Shown: positions 8,294 through 15,901 of the stretch, in pieces | How the letters are laid out: every line of letters begins with the position of its first letter | Numbering within the stretch: the stretch's first letter is position 1 | Position numbers and translations under genes: made by a program | Origin: Dyadobacter chenwenxiniae | GTDB taxonomy: Bacteria > Bacteroidota > Bacteroidia > Cytophagales > Spirosomataceae | Direction: 5' to 3' | Length of the DNA: 64,000 bases | Assembly (NCBI RefSeq): GCF_022869785.1 | Contig: NZ_CP094997.1 | Coordinates: 682,001 to 746,000, forward strand | The notes under the pieces: model-generated | The model's input: only the letters and a program-made list of their open reading frames with translations | Told to the model about the DNA's origin: nothing | Database searches by the model: none

Positions 8294-8440
8294 TAGAAAC
8301 GGGAAACCCCGCTGGGGTGCATTGACCGAGCCAGAAACAGGAAACCGCTCGGCGGCATTTTCTGGCGTGCGGTGGCTCCGGCGGAGCCTGCTGTTTCTAG
8401 CAACCGAAAGGAATATTATCAATTGGGCCCCGGAGGGGCC
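8294..8440. repeat. dispersed palindromic repeat cluster, copy B
   Basis: This cluster fills most of the gap between sulfatases 1 and 2. TAGAAAC (8294-8300) faces TGTTTCTA (8392-8399). GGCTCCGGCGGAGCC (8374-8388) is a perfect hairpin, and GGGCCCCGGAGGGGCC lies at 8425-8440. The open frame that runs through it into the next gene is not coding. Confidence 0.65.
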
Positions 8441-8467
8441 TCCTCCATGCACGAAAACATTTATTAT

Positions 8468-9844
8468 ATGAAAATTAAATACATATTGTCCGGCATTGCT
8501 CTTGTTTCGGCGCTGCTGGGTGACGCTTTTGCCCAAACGAAACCTAAATACAATGTTCTCTTCGTTGCTGTCGACGATATGAATGATTGGGTGGGGCCGT
8601 TTGGTGGTTATGAGGGGATAAAGACGCCCAATATTGATAAACTCGCAAAAAAAGGTGTGGTTTTCAAAAAAGCCTATTGCGCTGCCCCGGCTTGTAACCC
8701 TTCGAGAGCGAGCCTGTTAACAGGCGTTCGTCCGTCGACTTCGGGTGTTTATCATAACAACCAGCCCTGGCGGCCGGTGTTGAAAGATGCCGTTACATTG
8801 CCCCAGTATTTCACAGCTAATGGCTATGATGTGAAAGGCGCCGGAAAGATTTTTCATAATGCGTTCAATGATGACGCGTCGTGGCCGGTCTATTTTGATG
8901 TGCCTAAATCACCCGAGCCGCCGAAAGCGCCCGTGAATGGTTTCGCACATTTCGATTGGAGTCCCGTGGACGCGAATGATGAGGATATGGGCGACTTCAA
9001 AGTGGTTAATCAAGGCATTGAATATTTTAGCCAAAAACACGATAATCCTTTTTTCCTGGCGATCGGATTGACCCGCCCGCATTTGCCCTGGTATGTGCCC
9101 CAGAAATATTATGATCTGTATCCGCTATCGTCCATCAAGCTCCCGAAAGTTGTTGCGAATGACCTCTCAGACGTGCCTGATGCAGGTGTAAAAATCGCCA
9201 AACCAAAGGGCGATCATCAGTTTATTGTCAATAACAAACAATGGGAAAAGGCGGTGCAGGGTTACCTGGCCAGTATTACATTTGCCGACACTCAAATCGG
9301 GCGGTTGCTGGATGCTTTGGAAAATAGTGAATATGCCAAAAATACGATCATCGTTTTCTTCGGTGATCATGGCTGGCATTTGGGTGAAAAGGAACATTGG
9401 CGCAAGTTTGCTTTATGGGAAGAGGCGTCGCGCGTTCCGCTTATCGTGTATGCGCCCGGACTTTCGAAGGTAAATTCGGTGTCGGAAAGGACCGTGAATC
9501 TGTTGGATATTTACCCAACTCTGGCAGAATTGTGTAATTTGCCCGCCAGAAAAGAGCTGGAAGGGAACAGCATTGTGCCGCTTTTGAAAAATCCTTCGGC
9601 CACCTGGGAGCACCCTTCGGTTACAACTCATGGCTTTGGTAACCATGCTGTTCGCTCTGAAAAGTGGCGTTATATACGTTACAATGATGGTTCTGAGGAA
9701 TTGTACGACCACGAAAATGATCCTCAGGAATTCAAGAATCTGGCTAAGGTTCAAAAATATTCAGCTGAAAAAATTAAACTGGCAAAATCATTGCCTGCTA
9801 TCAACAAGAAAGACGCCCCGACAGTAAAAGAGGGCAAAGAATAA
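8468..9844 (+). CDS. iduronate-2-sulfatase-like sulfatase, exported (sulfatase 2)
   Basis: The start at 8468 is chosen because it begins a signal peptide (MKIKYILSGIALVSALLGDAF); the upstream extension from 8372 is encoded by the repeat cluster. The product is 458 residues. YNVLFVAVDDMNDWVG supplies the metal-binding Asp pair, Cys76-Asn-Pro-Ser-Arg80 with ASLLTG is the formylglycine site, and FFGDHGWHLGEKEHW is the typical C-terminal active-site strand of the iduronate-sulfatase subgroup. DIYPTLAELC and LYDHENDPQEFKNLA complete the family pattern. It should act in the periplasm on sulfated sugars or glycans. It is 12 bp upstream of sulfatase 3 and clearly co-transcribed with it. Confidence 0.95.
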   Translation: MKIKYILSGIALVSALLGDAFAQTKPKYNVLFVAVDDMNDWVGPFGGYEGIKTPNIDKLAKKGVVFKKAYCAAPACNPSRASLLTGVRPSTSGVYHNNQPWRPVLKDAVTLPQYFTANGYDVKGAGKIFHNAFNDDASWPVYFDVPKSPEPPKAPVNGFAHFDWSPVDANDEDMGDFKVVNQGIEYFSQKHDNPFFLAIGLTRPHLPWYVPQKYYDLYPLSSIKLPKVVANDLSDVPDAGVKIAKPKGDHQFIVNNKQWEKAVQGYLASITFADTQIGRLLDALENSEYAKNTIIVFFGDHGWHLGEKEHWRKFALWEEASRVPLIVYAPGLSKVNSVSERTVNLLDIYPTLAELCNLPARKELEGNSIVPLLKNPSATWEHPSVTTHGFGNHAVRSEKWRYIRYNDGSEELYDHENDPQEFKNLAKVQKYSAEKIKLAKSLPAINKKDAPTVKEGKE

Positions 9845-9856
9845 ATTCCATAACCA

Positions 9857-11278
9857 ATGATAAAACGATACGTATTTTCCGCATTGCTGGTTTGCTCATT
9901 TTCCGGGTTTAATGTTCAAAAAAGTTTCGCTTTGGATGAGAAAGAAGGCAATGCAAAGAAGTTGAATGTGCTTTTCATCGCAGTCGACGACCTCAATACG
10001 GATCTGGGTTGTTATGGTAACAAATATGTAAAAACACCAAATATCGATCGCCTGGCCAGGCGGGGCGTCAAATTTGACAGGGCTTACACGCAATTTCCGT
10101 TGTGCAGCCCAAGCCGCTCATCCCTTTTGACTGGTCAAAGACCGGATGTTACAAAGATTTACGAGTTGCAAACCCACTTCCGCAAGATTTTGCCGGATGT
10201 GGTAACGTTGCCGCAGTTGTTTAAAAACAACAATTATTACAGCGCCCGCGTCGGCAAAATCTACCATTACGGAGTTCCCGGCCAGATTGGAACTGACGGA
10301 CTCGATGACCCTATTTCCTGGGACAATAAAATAAACCCGAAAGGACGCGATAAAACAGAAGAACCGCTGGTCAAGAATCTGACCCCCGACCGCGGCCTGG
10401 GAAGCGCATTAGCCTGGCATGCCAGCGAAGGGACGGACGAGGAGCAAACCGATGGCATGGTGGCGAGCGAAGCCATCAAGTTGTTAAAGGAAAAGAAAAA
10501 TGAGCCGTTTTTTCTGGCCGTTGGATTTTATCGTCCGCACTCGCCTTACGTAGCGCCAAAGAAATATTTCGACCAATATCCGCTGGCCACCATCCCGCTT
10601 CCCAAAGAAATCGAAAATGACCAGGATGACATTCCCGAAGCTGCGATTTCCACCAAACCATCCCACTGGGGTTTGTCCGTTGCGGAAAGAAAAGAAGCAT
10701 TAAGGGCTTATTATGCGACAATAACGTTCATGGACGCGCAGGTGGGACGTGTACTAGACGAGCTCGACCGTTTGAAATTGACGGATAAAACGCTCATTGT
10801 TTTGTGGAGCGACCATGGTTATAATGTTGGCCAGCACGGTCAATGGATGAAGCAGAGTCTGTTTGAAAATTCGGCACGTGTTCCGCTCATCGTGTCGGTT
10901 CCAGGCGGAACGAAGGGAAAAGCTTCTGGCAGAACCGTCGAACTCCTCGACATTTACCCTACATTAGCAGAGCTCTGCGGATTGACGCCTACACAAAAGC
11001 TAGGCGGTAAGAGCCTGACAACATTGCTCAAAAACCCCGATGCAATTTGGGACAAAGCTGCATATACCCAAGTGCGGCGCAACCAAATCTTCGGCCGTAG
11101 CGTCCGCACCGAACGCTTCCGCTACACGGAATGGGACGGAGGAAAAGCCGGCGTTGAATTATATGATCACGAGAAAGACCCAAACGAATTTACGAACCTG
11201 GCCAAAGAAAGCACCTACATCATCACAGTAAACGAAATGTCGATGCTCTTACAAAAAGGCTATCCCGATACAAAGTAA
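9857..11278 (+). CDS. iduronate-2-sulfatase-like sulfatase, exported (sulfatase 3)
   Basis: A 473-residue paralogue of sulfatase 2 with a signal peptide (cleavage near KSFA, residue ~25). NVLFIAVDDLNTDLGCYG carries the metal ligands. The formylglycine motif is Cys83-Ser-Pro-Ser-Arg87 followed by SSLLTG, and LWSDHGYNVGQHGQW is the second active-site segment. DIYPTLAELCGL and ELYDHEKDPNEFTNLA are conserved with sulfatase 2, which suggests local duplication and divergence. A strong terminator directly after the stop ends the sulfur locus. Confidence 0.95.
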   Translation: MIKRYVFSALLVCSFSGFNVQKSFALDEKEGNAKKLNVLFIAVDDLNTDLGCYGNKYVKTPNIDRLARRGVKFDRAYTQFPLCSPSRSSLLTGQRPDVTKIYELQTHFRKILPDVVTLPQLFKNNNYYSARVGKIYHYGVPGQIGTDGLDDPISWDNKINPKGRDKTEEPLVKNLTPDRGLGSALAWHASEGTDEEQTDGMVASEAIKLLKEKKNEPFFLAVGFYRPHSPYVAPKKYFDQYPLATIPLPKEIENDQDDIPEAAISTKPSHWGLSVAERKEALRAYYATITFMDAQVGRVLDELDRLKLTDKTLIVLWSDHGYNVGQHGQWMKQSLFENSARVPLIVSVPGGTKGKASGRTVELLDIYPTLAELCGLTPTQKLGGKSLTTLLKNPDAIWDKAAYTQVRRNQIFGRSVRTERFRYTEWDGGKAGVELYDHEKDPNEFTNLAKESTYIITVNEMSMLLQKGYPDTK

Positions 11279-11303
11279 AAAAGGCCTGTCAGGGCCTTTT
11301 TTA
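11277..11303 (+). terminator. intrinsic terminator ending the sulfatase operon
   Basis: AAAAGGCC, a six-base loop and GGCCTTTT form a perfect stem followed by further Ts, overlapping the stop region of sulfatase 3. Confidence 0.85.
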
Positions 11304-11351
11304 TGCATAAGTGTATAGTTCGTCTGTTAGATCTTTTTGGAAACCAAGTGT

Positions 11352-11717
11352 TTAAGCAACCTCATATAACTCAGCTTTGGGCGCTCTGGCATAGGAGTCA
11401 TAACCCTCGTATGGATATTCTTCAAATTCATTTTCTTTGGCAGATTCAAGCTCTTCAACATTGTTGAAAACGCGTACACGGTCGATAAACGCTCTTTCTT
11501 CCGATGTCAGACATTCGAAAAGAATATCGATGATTGCGCCCATTTTGGCGTAAACATGTATGTCTTTTAATGATGGCGCACTTACACCCAGTGTGTAGCA
11601 ATCATCAACGGCACCGTGATATGCGGGCACAAGACCGATCGCGTCTACAAGCAATCCTGCGTTCCTCTTTTCAACAAAAGCTTCTTTCAACCTTTTCACC
11701 AATGTTGCTTTATCCAT
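11352..11717 (-). CDS. uncharacterised protein paired with a HEPN gene (121 aa)
   Basis: The start at 11717 (MDKATLVKRLKEAF) is preferred; an in-frame Met at 11771 lies further inside the upstream gene. The protein is mainly helical and becomes strongly acidic at the end (EELESAKENEFEEYPYEGY). I do not recognise a domain; in particular it lacks the Gly-Ser-x10-Asp-x-Asp signature of a minimal nucleotidyltransferase. It overlaps the end of the HEPN gene by 22 bp and is transcribed after it, so the two are translationally coupled and probably work together. Confidence 0.6.
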   Translation of the reverse strand: MDKATLVKRLKEAFVEKRNAGLLVDAIGLVPAYHGAVDDCYTLGVSAPSLKDIHVYAKMGAIIDILFECLTSEERAFIDRVRVFNNVEELESAKENEFEEYPYEGYDSYARAPKAELYEVA

Positions 11718-12115
11718 ATCATTACAATGTTTACAGAATCCAAGAAAATTTTGGCCTTCTGTCCTGGACAACCAGATTGATAACGTCTTTGTTCATTCCA
11801 ATCAGAAACGATAGACCAGGTTATGTTGAAGGAATTAATTTCTTTAATTAAAATGTTCAACTCAGGTTTTAGACCTGCCAGAACGGTCAAATCGGAAAGA
11901 TCATGGGTCAGAAAAGCTTTCAAACAACTACCAGAAACCTCCTTCCTATCAAAGATATTTACATTGAGATTTTTGCAAATGGCAGCTTTTAAACCTAATT
12001 CAACCGCATAACCACCCACGTAATAAGCGCCTTCATAATAGCCATTATTGTATAAAGCTTGCGCTTCTTTAAGCCTGATCAGTGCTAGTGTTTTAAGTTC
12101 TGTTAAAGTTGCCAA
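11696..12115 (-). CDS. HEPN-domain protein (139 aa)
   Basis: The segment LIRLKEAQALYNNGYYEGAYYVGGYAVELGLKAAICKN is the characteristic helical core of HEPN proteins: a tyrosine-rich turn followed by a glycine and a conserved AxELxLKA helix. HEPN proteins are often RNases or the toxin half of two-gene modules. The canonical RxxxxH motif is not seen, although Arg-Arg-Tyr and the nearby region could be degenerate. Gene size, overlap with an acidic small partner and isolation between two unrelated operons all fit a toxin-antitoxin-like or defence pair, but this is inference. Confidence 0.65.
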   Translation of the reverse strand: MATLTELKTLALIRLKEAQALYNNGYYEGAYYVGGYAVELGLKAAICKNLNVNIFDRKEVSGSCLKAFLTHDLSDLTVLAGLKPELNILIKEINSFNITWSIVSDWNEQRRYQSGCPGQKAKIFLDSVNIVMIWIKQHW

Positions 12116-12286
12116 TGCTAGTGTGTCATGAATTGTAACTGCAAGCTAGCAATAACATTCACACTTAGAGCCGCTCAATAAGCCGAAGGTTCCAAGCATT
12201 GATTCTTAGGTCGATATCATTGAATCTGCGGTCGCTCAAAACAAATTTTTTCCTTCCGCTTGCATTCTTAAAATCTTTATTCAATC

Positions 12287-12306
12287 TTTGTCTATCGAAT
12301 TAGTAG
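12287..12306 (+). promoter_or_regulatory. operator-like motif, copy 2 (cysteine desulfurase leader)
   Basis: TTTGTCTATCGAATTAGTAG differs from 5026-5045 at one base. It ends exactly at the first stem of the riboswitch, so transcription would begin inside or next to it. This places a putative repressor site and an RNA sensor in series. Confidence 0.55.
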
Positions 12307-12400
12307 ATTTATAAAGAAGGAAGGGAGAGGTTAGGCTCTATGATCTTCTGGCAACCTATGACTTTTTAAGGTGCCCCAACCTAATTCTAATGATAAATCT
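12305..12400 (+). ncRNA. SAM-I (S-box) riboswitch, form without a clear P4 helix
   Basis: All core helices can be drawn. P1: AGATTTAT (12305-12312) with ATAAATCT (12393-12400). P2: AGAAG (12315-12319) with CTTCT (12345-12349). Hairpin tip: AGAG (12326-12329) with CTCT (12336-12339). Loop pseudoknot: TTAGG (12331-12335) with CCTAA (12380-12384). P3: ACCT/AGGT. The invariant blocks TATGAT, GGCAACC and AAGGTGCC are in the right order and spacing. The P4 hairpin that normally follows the pseudoknot is absent or minimal. No clear terminator-type expression platform follows. Confidence 0.75.
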
Positions 12401-12402
12401 GA

Positions 12403-12561
12403 GAATCCAACCACCGGAGTAAACAGAGTAAAATCGAGTTAAGGAAAGCCAAAAGCTTGTCCGGGAATGTCTATGGCGGTTTCGCGTTTGGCCGAATCGG
12501 TGTGGACTACTCAGGAAAGTTGCGGCATTTGGAAATTGACAAACTGAATATTGAAATTTAA
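12403..12561 (+). pseudogene. orphan reading-frame tail between riboswitch and cysteine desulfurase
   Basis: This 52-codon frame has no start codon (TGA at 12400-12402) and ends with TAA at 12559-12561, 13 bp before the desulfurase ATG. Its second half (SGNVYGGFAFGRIGVDYSG, then KLRHLEIDKLNIEI) looks protein-like rather than random. It may be the end of a decayed gene that once directly followed the riboswitch. The family is not recognised. Confidence 0.3.
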
Positions 12562-12574
12562 CACTTAGATCAAC

Positions 12575-13753
12575 ATGGAAATTTATTGCGACAATGCCGC
12601 CACAACTGCACTGGATCCGGAAGTGATTGAAGCTATCCTCCCATTTTTTACCGCAACCTTTGGCAATCCTTCCTCGACCCACTGGGCTGGCAGGAAGGTG
12701 AAAGATGCTGTGGATGATGCCCGAAAGACGGTTGCAAAAGTCTTAAATGCATCTGCGGAAGAAATCTATTTTACTTCCGGCGCAACCGAGGCCATCAATC
12801 TCGCGATCTCAGGTGCCATTGAGACCTATGACATTAACCATGTTGTGACGAGCAAAATTGAACATAAAGCCGTTTTGCAAACGATTCTCCAGCGCGAAAA
12901 AGCGGGCGACATCGAAACCAGCTTTGTGAAGCTGGACGAGCGCGGCAATGTTGACCTGTATCATCTCGAAAACCTTTTAAGAGCCAATCCCCAGACATTG
13001 ATTTGTCTGATGCACGGCAATAATGAAATTGGAAATCTGACAGATATCCATGCGATCAATAAACTTGCTCAACGTTATGATTCTATTTTTTTCACGGACA
13101 CCACCCAGACAATCGGAAAGCAATGGTTCGATCTGAGCCAGACGACTATCGATTTTCTGGTGGGTTCCGCGCACAAGTTTCACGGACCAAAAGGGGCTGG
13201 TTTTATTTATATCAATAAAAAACACCGCATCAAGGCGCAGATCTTTGGCGGCGGCCAGGAAAAAGGGCAGCGGGGCGGAACAGAAAATGTTACGGGCATT
13301 GTAGGACTGGCGAAGGCGCTTGAAGTGGCTTACCGCGACCTTGAAGCTAACCACAACAAAATTTGTAAGTTGAAACAATATATGGTTTCAAAGCTGGCGA
13401 TCAGCGGCGTGCACGGCATTTGTTACAATGGGGAAAGCCATTCGCTTGAAAACAGCCTGGTAAACATTCTCAATGTTTCCTTCCCTTGTCTGGCTGCGGG
13501 AAGTTTGGTTAAAAGCCTTGATAATCTGGGAATTGCCGTTTCTGGCGGCAGTGCTTGTTCCAGCCAGGGCAGCTCGCATGTCATCACCGCGCTTCCTTGT
13601 CAAAAGGATAAAGAAAATATCCGTTTTTCATTTAGCAAGGTCAACACATTTGACGAGATCGACCATATCGTCCGAGCCATTGTGGGCATTTATCATACTG
13701 ATCCTGTTGCGCACAACAGCTATTCACGTTTTCATTACGAATTAGCAAATTAA
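12575..13753 (+). CDS. cysteine desulfurase (NifS/IscS family)
   Basis: A 392-residue PLP enzyme that converts cysteine to alanine and passes persulfide sulfur to acceptors. YCDNAATTALDP is the family start, GNPSSTHWAGR follows, FTSGATEAINLAI binds PLP phosphate, and the Schiff-base lysine is Lys201 in GSAHKFHGPKGAGFIY. The persulfide cysteine is Cys328 in SGGSACSSQGSS. GGGQEKGQRGGTENV is also conserved. There is no iscU, sufB or sufC beside it. The leader carries a putative sulfur operator and a SAM-I riboswitch, so it is probably expressed when sulfur or SAM is low. A role in recycling cysteine sulfur, rather than bulk Fe-S assembly, is inferred. Confidence 0.93.
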   Translation: MEIYCDNAATTALDPEVIEAILPFFTATFGNPSSTHWAGRKVKDAVDDARKTVAKVLNASAEEIYFTSGATEAINLAISGAIETYDINHVVTSKIEHKAVLQTILQREKAGDIETSFVKLDERGNVDLYHLENLLRANPQTLICLMHGNNEIGNLTDIHAINKLAQRYDSIFFTDTTQTIGKQWFDLSQTTIDFLVGSAHKFHGPKGAGFIYINKKHRIKAQIFGGGQEKGQRGGTENVTGIVGLAKALEVAYRDLEANHNKICKLKQYMVSKLAISGVHGICYNGESHSLENSLVNILNVSFPCLAAGSLVKSLDNLGIAVSGGSACSSQGSSHVITALPCQKDKENIRFSFSKVNTFDEIDHIVRAIVGIYHTDPVAHNSYSRFHYELAN

Positions 13754-13809
13754 GCCTGAAAAGCTTTCTGCGAGAATCATCAAACATCCATTAGCCAGAA
13801 ACAATTAAT

Positions 13810-14061
13810 ATGAGCAAGATCTTTTTCCTGAAAATCATTTACAGAAATGCTGTAAACCTTCACAAAATCACCTCCATAGTAGAATCAGTCAAAGGTGCGA
13901 GGATTAAACACCTCAATTTCATCAGTAAAGGAAGAGAGTTCGTAGGCGTAATCGCGTTTGAAGCCTCTCAACTCATAGACTTCGAACGGATCTTTGCCCT
14001 GATCAGAACAAACAGGGATATTTCCGATGTGGAGCAGATCACAGATGCAAGCTTTTGTTAA
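13810..14061 (+). CDS. small protein with possible ACT-like fold (83 aa)
   Basis: The sequence alternates strand and helix in a beta-alpha-beta-beta-alpha-beta order (NLHKITSIVESVKGARIKHL, EFVGVIAFEAS, DFERIFALIRT, ISDVEQI), as in ACT-type regulatory domains. There is no signal peptide. It lies 56 bp after the cysteine desulfurase, in the same direction, and could be co-transcribed. The function is unknown. Confidence 0.5.
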   Translation: MSKIFFLKIIYRNAVNLHKITSIVESVKGARIKHLNFISKGREFVGVIAFEASQLIDFERIFALIRTNRDISDVEQITDASFC

Positions 14062-14070
14062 TAAAGTATA

Positions 14071-14396
14071 GGATGCAGTTACATCCCTCCGGGATTTCCA
14101 TTTTCTCTTATTTATCTTTGCTACCAATATTTCGTGCCTCCGGCACTAGCGGAACGCCAATGCCAGAGGCATAAAATTTCGGTAGGAAAATCGTCCGCCC
14201 AGGCATTAAGCCAAATGCCAAAGGCATGAAATTTCGGTAGAAAATTGCCTCGCCCAGGCAGTTTCAATCCCGGAGGCGTAAAATTTCAGTAGGAAAATCG
14301 TCCACCCAGGCATTAAGCCAATGCCGGAGGCATAAAATATCGGTAGCAAAAATCGCCCGGCCCAGGCAGTTCCGAATGCCGGAGGCATGTAACTGG
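14071..14396. repeat. compound palindromic tandem repeat (about 54-bp units) with inverted ends
   Basis: Rightward units begin at 14160, 14215, 14267, 14321 and 14376 (partial). Each opens with a palindrome of the type ATGCC-nnn-GGCAT, followed by AAATTTCGGTAGnAAAAT and a CCCAGGCA block. The left part (14071-14146) is an inverted copy: GTGCCTCCGGCAC, then CTACCAATATTTC, ending with GCAGTTACATCCCTCCGGG, the mirror of the right end CCGGAGGCATGTAACTG. The whole block lies between two gene 3' ends and fills the 342-bp gap. Confidence 0.8.
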
Positions 14397-14403
14397 AATC
14401 GCC

Positions 14404-15351
14404 TTAGTAAGCAGAAACAGCTTCTTTCGGCTTGCGATACTTGTGCAGGTTGATCAAAAGCACGCTTCCAAGGATGATGACCAGCCCTGCGATTTGGAGC
14501 ACGGAAATGGATTCATTCGCGAAAAATATGCCTAAGAGCACTGCTACAACGGGATTCACATATGCATATGTGCTCACTTTCGTAGCCGGCTGCACTTTGA
14601 GAAGCCATACATAAGCGCTGAAACCAGCGATTGATCCGAATATGATCAGATAAGTCGTTGCCAGCCAGGCATCCATAGGAATTGCGGCAAGATCCAGGTT
14701 GGTGAACTCTCCGGAAATAAAGCTTCCTGGCAGAAACGCAATGCCTGCCGCGAGCATCTGCCATGTGGAGCTGACAGTTGCCGAGTTCGTGCCTGATTTA
14801 TATTTGGAATACAAAGAACCACCTGCCCAAGCCATTGAGCCAAAGACGACAAGGGCCATTGCAAATAAGTCGCGGGAGCTGTTCAGGGAAGACATAGAGA
14901 CCATAATTTTCTCGCTAAACAAAAGCACCACACCCGCAAAACCGATCAGTAAGCCAACAATCGTTGATTTATTGCTCAGATTTTCAGACCATTTGGGTTT
15001 ATCAAGCAGGATGAACCAGAGCGGAGAGGAGGAGATCATAATCGCCACCATTGCGCTGGGAAGGAACTGTTCTACCCAGATCACGATGCCATTTCCAATA
15101 AATAACAGCAAAAGCCCGGTTATGATTGCTGGCTTTATGGCTTTCGCAGAAAACACATCTTCTCCCTGTAACAAACTCCAAATTAGCATGATTAAACCGG
15201 CCGTAATGAAGCGGAATGCGCCAAGAAAAAATGGCGGAAAGCCTTCTAATGCGCGTTGGATGAAGAAATAAGTAGATCCCCATACGATGTAAACGGTGGC
15301 AAAAGCCAGTACAACCAACAGGGTGGAAGGTGCTTTACTTTGTGCTTGCAT
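14404..15351 (-). CDS. EamA/DMT-family transporter (RhaT/YdcZ-like exporter)
   Basis: A 315-residue protein with about ten membrane segments in two homologous EamA halves. Signature segments are YIVWGSTYFFIQRALEGFPPFFLGAFRFITAG at the start and TYLIIFGSIAGFSAYVWLLK ... YAYVNPVVAVLLGIFFANESIS in the second half. These transporters usually export amino acids or related metabolites from the cytoplasm. The start lies 6 bp after the stop of the Lrp/AsnC regulator gene, so the two form an operon and the regulator probably controls efflux of an amino acid. Confidence 0.92.
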   Translation of the reverse strand: MQAQSKAPSTLLVVLAFATVYIVWGSTYFFIQRALEGFPPFFLGAFRFITAGLIMLIWSLLQGEDVFSAKAIKPAIITGLLLLFIGNGIVIWVEQFLPSAMVAIMISSSPLWFILLDKPKWSENLSNKSTIVGLLIGFAGVVLLFSEKIMVSMSSLNSSRDLFAMALVVFGSMAWAGGSLYSKYKSGTNSATVSSTWQMLAAGIAFLPGSFISGEFTNLDLAAIPMDAWLATTYLIIFGSIAGFSAYVWLLKVQPATKVSTYAYVNPVVAVLLGIFFANESISVLQIAGLVIILGSVLLINLHKYRKPKEAVSAY

Positions 15352-15357
15352 GATCTT

Positions 15358-15834
15358 TTATTTTTCTGGTATGACTAATTGTTGTTCCTCCTTAACTGTT
15401 TCCAAAACAATAGTTGTCCTGGTGGATAGGATATTAGGGATATGGCTAAAAGTGTTGCGCATTAAATTCATCAGCGATGCGGAATCTGCTGTTCTGACTT
15501 TGACGAGGTAGCAATCTTCCCCCGCAATGTGGTGCACTTCCTGCACTTCCGGAATTTTGGCAAGCTCTTTTGCCGTGTTATTGGACCCCATTCCTTCCGA
15601 GGATTTCATGGAAATAAATGCCAGCAGTTTCTGATTTACTGCTACGGGATTGATTCGGGCTGTATATTGCAATATTACCTGCTTCTGTTCCAGCTTCTTA
15701 ACTCGTTCCAGCACTGCGGAAGGCGCCATTTCCAGTTCACGGGCAATGTCTGCATTGGTAATGCGGGCGTTGCCCTGCATAAGCCGAAGAATGCCAAGGT
15801 CTGTTTTGTCAAGAATAATTTCGGTTCCGTTCAT
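15358..15834 (-). CDS. Lrp/AsnC-family transcriptional regulator
   Basis: A 158-residue protein. The N-terminal winged helix-turn-helix is ILRLMQGNARITNADIARELEMAPSAVLERVKKLEQ (about residues 14-50). A RAM (amino-acid sensing) domain follows, with VQEVHHIAGEDCYLVKVRTAD and NILSTRTTIVLETVKEE. It is predicted to bind an amino-acid effector as an octamer. It is first in an operon with an EamA exporter and divergent from the polyketide operon. The perfect palindrome at 15851-15867, 17 bp before its start codon, is the likely binding site, so it may control both sides. Confidence 0.93.
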   Translation of the reverse strand: MNGTEIILDKTDLGILRLMQGNARITNADIARELEMAPSAVLERVKKLEQKQVILQYTARINPVAVNQKLLAFISMKSSEGMGSNNTAKELAKIPEVQEVHHIAGEDCYLVKVRTADSASLMNLMRNTFSHIPNILSTRTTIVLETVKEEQQLVIPEK

Positions 15835-15850
15835 AATTCTGTGAAGTTAG

Positions 15851-15901
15851 TATAATTCAGAATTATATTCAATAATGCTTTAAGTTTTTTGAATATAATT
15901 C
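15851..15901. promoter_or_regulatory. palindromic operator pair between the Lrp gene and the polyketide operon
   Basis: TATAATTCAGAATTATA (15851-15867) is a perfect 17-bp palindrome, and GAATATAATTC (15891-15901) repeats its half-sites 24 bp further on. AT-rich palindromes in phased pairs are typical for Lrp/AsnC sites. Confidence 0.65.

Noticed and set aside
14160..14388. Possible CRISPR array
   Set aside because: The units are degenerate throughout with no constant repeat/unique spacer division, and no cas genes are nearby.
14699..15271. 190-residue plus-strand frame opposite the EamA transporter
   Set aside because: Antisense to a clear ten-helix transporter; no independent evidence.
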